From assembly GCF_001714725.1 (NCBI RefSeq), contig NZ_CP016447.1, positions 682,001-746,000 on the forward strand: a DNA stretch of 64,000 bases, in the 5' to 3' direction. The notes below the pieces were generated by a model that saw only the letters and a program-made list of their open reading frames with translations, was not told the DNA's origin and searched no databases. The position numbers and the translations under genes were made by a program. Origin of the DNA: Acidovorax sp. RAC01. Lineage in GTDB: Bacteria; Pseudomonadota; Gammaproteobacteria; Burkholderiales; Burkholderiaceae_C. Below are positions 58,246 through 64,000 of this stretch, piece after piece (positions within the stretch are counted from its first letter, which is position 1; each line of letters opens with the position of its first letter).

Positions 58246-58689
58246 TCAGCCCGGTTGCTGCGCCAGCGCCTCGCACAGGGCCGCTTCCAGCGCCGGCAGG
58301 CGGGCCATCTGCCGGGCTTCGTGCGCCAGATCGCGACCGCGCCGGGCAGCGGCCCAGACCGGTGCCGGAAAGTGGCTGTCGCCCTCGAACCGTGCAATCA
58401 CATGCCAGTGCAGGTGCGGGACCATGATGCCCAGCGCCGCCAGGTTGATCTTCGTCGGAGCCAGGTGCGTGCGCAGCACTTGCTCGACACACGCCACGGC
58501 CTCCATGCAATGCGCCCGCTCGGCCGGAGACAGGTCGGAAAACTCCGCCACGTGGGCGTTCCAGATCACGCGGTAGAACGCCGGAAACCCCGCCTCATCG
58601 GCGCGGATGACACGCAGATGCGCGCCCCGCCAGATCAGCGTGCCGCCCTCGCCCTCGCACAGCACGCAACCGGGTACGGCATGCCCCAT
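58246..58689 (-). CDS. HIT-family nucleotide-binding hydrolase
   Basis: A 147-residue histidine-triad protein. The HIT motif is PHLHWHVI (His92, His94, His96), with N-terminal CEGEGGTLIWRG reminiscent of the HIT family's FCxxI-type start. Such enzymes act on nucleoside phosphoramidates or dinucleotide polyphosphates. It is only 2 bp downstream of the large FAD/Fe-S gene, so the two are co-translated; DUF971 follows 126 bp later. Confidence 0.92.
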   Translation of the reverse strand: MGHAVPGCVLCEGEGGTLIWRGAHLRVIRADEAGFPAFYRVIWNAHVAEFSDLSPAERAHCMEAVACVEQVLRTHLAPTKINLAALGIMVPHLHWHVIARFEGDSHFPAPVWAAARRGRDLAHEARQMARLPALEAALCEALAQQPG

Positions 58690-58691
58690 GG

Positions 58692-61600
58692 CTAGACGAG
58701 CACCCGCTCGATGCCGCCGTTGTTGGCACGCTGCACGTACTCGGGCATCCAGTTTTCACCCAGGATCTCGCGCGCCATCTCGACCACGATGTAGTCGGCT
58801 TCCAGCAGGCCGTTGTTCAGGTCATCCTGGTAGCGGTTCAGGCCTTGCAGGCAGCTGGGGCAGCTGGTCAGGATCTTGACGTTCTCCTGCGTGCCCACGG
58901 CACCGCTGGCCCGCAGTTGCGCCTCGCCCTTCCTGATCTCTTCTTCCTTGCGAAAGCGCACCTGCGTCGAGATGTCCGGCCGGGTCACGCCCAGCGTGCC
59001 CGACTCGCCGCAGCAGCGCTCGCTCTTCAAGACCTGCTCGCCCACCAGCGCCTTCACGGTCTTCATCGAATCCTGCAGCTTCATCGGGTTGTGGCAGGGC
59101 TCGTGGTACAGGTACGCGCCCTTGCCTTGCAGGGCAATGCCCTTTTCCAGCAGGTATTCGTGGATGTCGATGATGCGGCTGCCCGGGAAGATCTTGTCAA
59201 ACTCGTAGCCCTGCAACTGGTCGTAGCAGGTGCCGCAGCTCACCACCACGGTCTTGATGTCGAGGTAGTTCAGCGTGTTGGCCACGCGGTGAAAGAGCAC
59301 CCGGTTGTCGGTGATCATCTTCTCGGCCTTGTCGAACTGGCCGCTGCCGCGCTGGGGGTAGCCGCAGCACAGGTAGCCCGGCGGCAGCACGGTTTGCACA
59401 CCGGCGTGCCACAGCATGGCCTGGGTGGCCAGGCCCACCTGGCTGAACAGGCGCTCCGACCCGCAGCCGGGGAAGTAAAACACCGCCTCGGTCTCGGCCG
59501 TGGTGGCCTGCGGGTTGCGGATGATCGGGACGTAGTCCTTGTCTTCGATATCGAGCAGCGCACGCGCCGTCTTCTTGGGCAGGCCGCCGGGCAGCTTCTT
59601 GTTGATGAAGTGGACCACCTGCTCCTTGATGGGCGCGGTGCCCACCGTGGCCGGTGGTTTGGCCGTCTGCTTGCGGCCCACCTTGCGCAGGATGTCCACC
59701 GCCATGCGCTGCGCCTTGAAACCCACACCCACCATGGCCGAACGCAGCAGCTTGATGGTGTCGGGGTTGGTGGCGTTGAGCATGGTCATTGCCAGCGCGT
59801 TGCCGGGGCGGAAGCTCTTCTTGCCCATCTTGCGCAGCAGGTTGCGCATGTTCATGGTCACGTCGCCGAAGTCGATCTTGACCGGGCATGGCGTGTAGCA
59901 CTTGTGGCACACCGTGCAGTGGTCGGCCACGTCCTCAAACTCTTGCCAGTGCTTGATGGACACACCGCGGCGTGTCTGCTCCTCGTACAAAAACGCCTCG
60001 ACCAGCAGCGAGGTCGCCAGGATCTTGTTGCGCGGGCTGTACAGCAGGCTGGCGCGCGGCACATGGGTGGCGCACACCGGTTTGCACTTGCCGCAGCGCA
60101 GGCAGTCCTTGACCGAATCGGCAATCGCGCCGATGTCGCTTTGCTGCATGATCAGCGACTCGTGCCCCATCAAACCGAAGCTCGGGGTGTAGGCGTTGGT
60201 CAGGTCGGCATGCACCACAGGCAAATTCGAGGCATTTTTGGCCCCTAGCGCTTGCCCTGATTGCCCTGATAGCTCCTGATTTCGTAGCAGCTTGCCCTTG
60301 TTGAAGCGGCCTTCCGGGTCTACCTTCTGCTTGTATTCGGCAAACGGGCGCAGCTCTTCGTCGGTCAAGAATTCGAGCTTGGTGATGCCGATGCCGTGCT
60401 CGCCCGAGATCACGCCGTCCAGGCTGCGCGCCAGCACCATGATGCGGTCCACCGCCTCGTGCGCGGTTTGCAGCATTTCGTAGTCGTCGCTGTTGACGGG
60501 CAGGTTGGTGTGCACGTTGCCGTCGCCGGCATGCATGTGCAGCGCCACCCACACGCGGCCCTTGAGCACGCGCTTGTGGATGGCGGTGGCTTCATCCAGG
60601 ATGGGCTTGAAGGGCGCACCGGCAAAGATCGTTTGCAGCGGCGCACGCAGCTGCGTCTTCCAGCTGGCGCGCAGGGTGTGGTCCTGCAGCTGCGGGAACA
60701 GCGTGGCCACGTTGGCCAGCCAGTCGGCCCACAGCGCCCGCACCTCGGCCACCAGTGCAATGGCCTGACCCACGCGGTCTTCCAGCAGCTCGGCCGACGG
60801 GATCTCGCTGGCGTCGTCCTGCTTGCCCAGCGGCAGATTGCCGCGCTCGAAGAAGTCCGCCAGCGCATCGCACAGCTTGATCTTGTTGCGCAGGCTCAAT
60901 TCAATGTTGATGCGCTCGATGCCGTCGGTGTACTCGGCCATGCGCGGCAGCGGGATCACCACGTCTTCGTTGATCTTGAAGGCGTTGGTGTGGCGGCTGA
61001 TGGCGGCTGTGCGCTTGCGGTCCAGCCAGAATTTCTTGCGCGCCTCGGCGCTGATCGCAATGAAGCCCTCGCCGCTGCGCGAATTGGCAATGCGCACCAC
61101 CTCGCTGGTCACGCGGGCCACGTCGTCGGCGTTGTCGCCGGCGATGTCGCCAAACAGCACCATCTTGGGCAGGCCACCGCCGTGCTTCTTGCTCTTGGTG
61201 GCGTAGCCCACCGCCTTGAGGTAGCGGTCGTCCAGGTGCTCCAGGCCAGCCAGCAACACGCCGCTGCGCTTTTGCTCGGCGAACATGAAGTCCTTGATCT
61301 CGACGATGCTGGGCACGGCGTCCTTGGCATTGCCAAAGAATTCCAGGCACACGGTGCGTGTGTGCTCGGGCATGCGGTGCACCACCCAGCGCGCGCTGGT
61401 GATGAGGCCGTCGCAGCCTTCCTTCTGGATGCCCGGCAGGCCCGCCAGGAACTTGTCGGTCACGTCCTTGCCCAGGCCCTCCTTGCGAAAGGTCTTGCCC
61501 GGAATGCTCAGGCGCTCGCTGCGCACCGGCGTCTTGCCGTCGGCCTCGAAATACTGAAGCTCGAAGGTGGCCATTTCCACGTCATGGATCTTGCCCATGT

Positions 61601-62609
61601 TGTGGTCCAGGCGCGTCACTTCGAGCCACTGGGCGTCGGGCGTCACCATGCGCCAGCTGGCCAGGTTATCCAGCGCCGTGCCCCACAGCACGGCCTTCTT
61701 GCCACCGGCGTTCATGGCGATGTTGCCGCCAATGCACGACGCCTCGGCGCTGGTCGGGTCCACCGCAAACACAAAGCCTGCGCGCTCGGCGGCATCGGCC
61801 ACGCGCTGGGTGACCACGCCGGCTTCGGTCCACACCGTGCCCACCTCGCTGTCCATGCCCGGCAGGCGGCGCATTTCCACCTCGGTCATGGCTTCGAGCT
61901 TTTCGGTGTTGATGACCACGCTCTTCCACGTCAGCGGAATGGCGCCGCCGGTGTAGCCCGTGCCGCCCCCGCGCGGGATGATGGTCAGGCCCAGCTCGAT
62001 GCAGCCCTTGACCAGGCGCGCCATCTCGGCCTCGGTGTCGGGGGTCAGCACCACAAAGGGGTATTCCACACGCCAGTCGGTGGCGTCGGTCACGTGGCTC
62101 ACGCGCGAGAGGCCGTCGAACTTGATGTTGTCCTTGGCCGTGAGGCGGCCCAGCGTCTTTTGCACCTGGCGGCGCAGCTGCGTGGCCTGCTCGAAGGTGG
62201 CGTTGAACTCGGCCACCGCACGGCTGGCGGCGGTGACCAGCTCGCCCACCAGGCGGTCACGCCCGGCATCGTCGGCGGGGGTGCGGCGCTTTTCGATCTC
62301 GCCCAGGCGGTGCTGCAGGGCATCGACCAGCATCTTGCGGCGGGCGGGGTTGTCCAGCAGGTCGTCCTGCAGGTACGGGTTGCGCTGCACCACCCAGATG
62401 TCGCCCAGCACCTCGTACAGCATGCGGGCGGATCGGCCAGTGCGGCGCTCCTTGCGCAACTGGTCCAGCAGGTCCCATGCGGGCATTCCCAGCAGCCGGA
62501 TCACGATCTCCCGGTCGGAGAATGACGTGTAGTTGTAGGGAATCTCGCGCAGACGCACGGGCTCGGCGGCCTGCGTTTTCAGGGCAGCCAACGCTATCGG
62601 AACATTCAT
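58692..62609 (-). CDS. Giant FAD-linked oxidase/Fe-S oxidoreductase (D-lactate-dehydrogenase-like)
   Basis: A 1305-residue fusion. An N-terminal DUF3683 domain ([46 protein letters not shown]) comes first. Then an FAD-binding type 4 domain ([16 protein letters not shown]), an FAD-oxidase C domain ([28 protein letters not shown]), two 4Fe-4S motifs ([11 protein letters not shown], about 835; [11 protein letters not shown], about 897) and two CCG domains ([11 protein letters not shown]...[18 protein letters not shown]...CCGESGTLG). It oxidises a 2-hydroxy-acid such as D-lactate or glycolate (inferred). One AT-rich mini-repeat copy is translated in frame in the linker at residues about 773-788 (see findings). 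Confidence 0.9.
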   Translation of the reverse strand: MNVPIALAALKTQAAEPVRLREIPYNYTSFSDREIVIRLLGMPAWDLLDQLRKERRTGRSARMLYEVLGDIWVVQRNPYLQDDLLDNPARRKMLVDALQHRLGEIEKRRTPADDAGRDRLVGELVTAASRAVAEFNATFEQATQLRRQVQKTLGRLTAKDNIKFDGLSRVSHVTDATDWRVEYPFVVLTPDTEAEMARLVKGCIELGLTIIPRGGGTGYTGGAIPLTWKSVVINTEKLEAMTEVEMRRLPGMDSEVGTVWTEAGVVTQRVADAAERAGFVFAVDPTSAEASCIGGNIAMNAGGKKAVLWGTALDNLASWRMVTPDAQWLEVTRLDHNMGKIHDVEMATFELQYFEADGKTPVRSERLSIPGKTFRKEGLGKDVTDKFLAGLPGIQKEGCDGLITSARWVVHRMPEHTRTVCLEFFGNAKDAVPSIVEIKDFMFAEQKRSGVLLAGLEHLDDRYLKAVGYATKSKKHGGGLPKMVLFGDIAGDNADDVARVTSEVVRIANSRSGEGFIAISAEARKKFWLDRKRTAAISRHTNAFKINEDVVIPLPRMAEYTDGIERINIELSLRNKIKLCDALADFFERGNLPLGKQDDASEIPSAELLEDRVGQAIALVAEVRALWADWLANVATLFPQLQDHTLRASWKTQLRAPLQTIFAGAPFKPILDEATAIHKRVLKGRVWVALHMHAGDGNVHTNLPVNSDDYEMLQTAHEAVDRIMVLARSLDGVISGEHGIGITKLEFLTDEELRPFAEYKQKVDPEGRFNKGKLLRNQELSGQSGQALGAKNASNLPVVHADLTNAYTPSFGLMGHESLIMQQSDIGAIADSVKDCLRCGKCKPVCATHVPRASLLYSPRNKILATSLLVEAFLYEEQTRRGVSIKHWQEFEDVADHCTVCHKCYTPCPVKIDFGDVTMNMRNLLRKMGKKSFRPGNALAMTMLNATNPDTIKLLRSAMVGVGFKAQRMAVDILRKVGRKQTAKPPATVGTAPIKEQVVHFINKKLPGGLPKKTARALLDIEDKDYVPIIRNPQATTAETEAVFYFPGCGSERLFSQVGLATQAMLWHAGVQTVLPPGYLCCGYPQRGSGQFDKAEKMITDNRVLFHRVANTLNYLDIKTVVVSCGTCYDQLQGYEFDKIFPGSRIIDIHEYLLEKGIALQGKGAYLYHEPCHNPMKLQDSMKTVKALVGEQVLKSERCCGESGTLGVTRPDISTQVRFRKEEEIRKGEAQLRASGAVGTQENVKILTSCPSCLQGLNRYQDDLNNGLLEADYIVVEMAREILGENWMPEYVQRANNGGIERVLV
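60248..60291 (-). repeat. AT-rich mini-repeat (copy 7) inside the FAD/Fe-S gene
   Basis: Plus-strand blocks GCTTGCCCTGATTGCCCTGA and TAGCTCCTGATTTCGTAGCA match copy 6 (57592-57645) almost base for base. Read on the coding strand the copy stays open and codes [17 protein letters not shown] between the FAD-oxidase C domain and the Fe-S domain. Confidence 0.8.
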
Positions 62610-62798
62610 GGGATCAACCTGGGTCGGCGCGAAGCGCCCTCGTGCCTTGGGGCCGAAATTTTATGCCACGCCCCCCGCAGCCGCTCCCCGGACGCGGGTG
62701 CCAGTCCAGCTCGCAGGGCCTTGGACGCAGAACTTCACACAAAACAGGGCTCCAGCGCTTGCTGCGCCAATGCCCGCAGCTACCATTTCAGGAGCAAA

Positions 62799-64000
62799 TT
62801 AAAACAGTACACGGCTGCGCAGCGTGCCCGCCACCTGCGCGAGCTTGTCCAGCGCCAGGTCGGACGAGGCGGCGTCAATGTCGATCACCACGTAGCCTAT
62901 CTTCTCGTTGGTCTGCAGGTACTGGGCCGAGATATTGATGGCGTTGTCCGAAAAGATGCGGTTGATCTCGGACAGCACGCCCGGCACGTTGCGGTGGATG
63001 TGCAGCAGGCGGTGCTTGCCCGGGTGGGCCGGCAGCGCCACCTCGGGGAAGTTGACCGACGACGTGCTGGTGCCGTTGTCGCTGTACTTCACCAGCTTTT
63101 CCGCCACTTCAAGGCCAATGTTGGCCTGCGCCTCCATGGTGGAGCCGCCAATGTGCGGCGTGAGGATGACGTTGTCGAGCCCGCGCAGCGGCGAGATGAA
63201 CTCGTCCTTGTTGGTGCGGGGCTCCACGGGAAAGACATCGATGGCCGCCCCCAGCAGCTTGCCCGCGCGCAGGGCTTCGGCCAGCGGGTCGATCTCGACC
63301 ACCGTGCCGCGTGCGGCATTGATGAGGATGCCGCCCGGCTTCATGGCGGCAATCTCGGCCGCGCCGATCATCCACTGGGTGGACGGCAGCTCGGGCACAT
63401 GCAGGCTGACCACATCGCTCTGGCCCAGCAGGTCGTGCAGGCTGTGCACCTGCCGCGCATTGCCCAGCGGCAGCTTGTTGACCACATCAAAAAACGCCAC
63501 ATGCATGCCCATGGCTTCAGCCAGCACCGACAACTGGGTGCCGATGGAGCCGTAGCCGACGATGCCCAGCGTCTTGCCGCGGATCTCGTACGCGTTGTCG
63601 GCCGACTTGAGCCAGCCGCCACGGTGCGCCACGGCGTTCTTTTCGGGTATGCCGCGCATCAGCAGGATGGCTTCGGCCAGCACGAGTTCGGCCACCGAGC
63701 GGGTGTTGGAGTACGGCGCGTTGAAGACGGCGATGCCGCGCTCGCGCGCCGCGTTCAGGTCCACCTGGTTGGTGCCGATGCAAAAGCAGCCGACGGCCAC
63801 CAGCTTGCCGGCGTGCGCAAACACGTCTTCGGTCAGCTGGGTGCGCGAGCGGATGCCCACGAAATGCACATCGGCAATCTTGCGCTTGAGTTCGTCGTCG
63901 GGCAGCGCACCGGCCACCGTCTCGATCTGCGTGTAACCCGCAGATCGGATCACATCGACGGCGGACGGGTGGATGCCCTCCAGCAGCAGAAACTTGATCT
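62799..64000 (-). CDS. serA: D-3-phosphoglycerate dehydrogenase (5' end beyond window)
   Basis: SerA oxidises 3-phosphoglycerate to start serine synthesis. About 399 residues are visible; the frame runs to base 64000 and reads IKFLLLEGIHPSAVDVIRSAGYTQIETV at its open end, which matches SerA just after its N-terminus. The NAD-binding VGYGSIGTQLSVLAEAMGMHVAFFD, the catalytic Arg-Glu-His set (INAARGTVVEIDPL, FPVEP, TPHIGGST) and the C-terminal ACT domain (LLHIHRNVPGVLSEINRIFSDNAINI) for serine feedback are present. Few residues are missing. Confidence 0.96.
   Translation of the reverse strand, partial: IKFLLLEGIHPSAVDVIRSAGYTQIETVAGALPDDELKRKIADVHFVGIRSRTQLTEDVFAHAGKLVAVGCFCIGTNQVDLNAARERGIAVFNAPYSNTRSVAELVLAEAILLMRGIPEKNAVAHRGGWLKSADNAYEIRGKTLGIVGYGSIGTQLSVLAEAMGMHVAFFDVVNKLPLGNARQVHSLHDLLGQSDVVSLHVPELPSTQWMIGAAEIAAMKPGGILINAARGTVVEIDPLAEALRAGKLLGAAIDVFPVEPRTNKDEFISPLRGLDNVILTPHIGGSTMEAQANIGLEVAEKLVKYSDNGTSTSSVNFPEVALPAHPGKHRLLHIHRNVPGVLSEINRIFSDNAINISAQYLQTNEKIGYVVIDIDAASSDLALDKLAQVAGTLRSRVLF

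Noticed and set aside
60396..62525. Long open frame on the plus strand opposite the FAD/Fe-S gene
   Set aside because: Same reason: shadow of the GC-rich coding strand with no recognisable domains.

Overview
The window is about 64 kb of GC-rich (roughly 65% by eye) chromosomal DNA from a betaproteobacterium. It is most likely Acidovorax or a close relative in the Comamonadaceae. The reasons are the protein sequences, the housekeeping gene orders (yicC-gmk-rpoZ-spoT; mutM-dynamin-mutY; lolB-ispE-tRNA-Gln-prs-rplY-pth; fmdB-DUF502-aspS-nudB; ubiE-Tim44-ubiJ-ubiB) and the small dispersed repeats between genes. Nearly all of it is core genome. The one clear mobile element is a group II intron at about 48.6-51.5 kb. 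I assigned the genus from memory of these families, not by a database search.

Layout. 0-5 kb: nucleotide hygiene and RNA processing (hemW edge, rdgB, rph) and a PP2C phosphatase/Ser-Thr kinase pair, all on the minus strand. 3.8-8.6 kb: yicC, gmk, rpoZ, a terminator and the ppGpp enzyme spoT on plus, then greB on minus. 9-10.4 kb: two tRNAs and hrcA. 10.6-14 kb: nadK, recN, rapZ. 14-18 kb: mutM, a dynamin-like GTPase and mutY, an oxidative-damage repair cluster on minus. 18-24 kb: TPR protein, lolB, ispE, tRNA-Gln, prs, rplY, pth. 24.3-31.8 kb: a ferredoxin, then a complete peptide/nickel-type ABC importer (two permeases, two ATPases, one binding protein) followed by an amidase. 31.9-38.6 kb: a series of less characterised genes (TTC38-like, histidine phosphatase, DUF945, DUF429, EamA exporter). 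38.8-42.3 kb: a BLUF photoreceptor with folE, a cardiolipin synthase and an EEP-family hydrolase. 42.4-48.6 kb: a pseudo-receiver/TPR protein facing the five-gene fmdB-DUF502-aspS-lipoprotein-nudB run. 48.6-51.5 kb: the group II intron. 51.6-64 kb: a sodium/solute symporter, ubiquinone genes, a HIT protein, a 1305-residue FAD/Fe-S oxidoreductase and the edge of serA.

Points that stand out. (1) The intron appears to lie between a TATAAT-type promoter and fmdB, so the promoter of the aspS run may now work through the intron. A loop carrying CAAAAC can pair with the six bases before the proposed 5' splice site. (2) Two repeat families occur between genes: an approximately 135-bp GC-rich element that follows stop codons, and a 40-60 bp AT-rich mini-element with at least seven copies. 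One mini-element copy is translated in frame inside the FAD/Fe-S enzyme. (3) A BLUF blue-light sensor with all key residues is packed 2 bp behind folE. (4) A TPR protein has a receiver domain whose phospho-acceptor Asp is Glu. (5) A dynamin-like GTPase sits between mutM and mutY and overlaps mutY.
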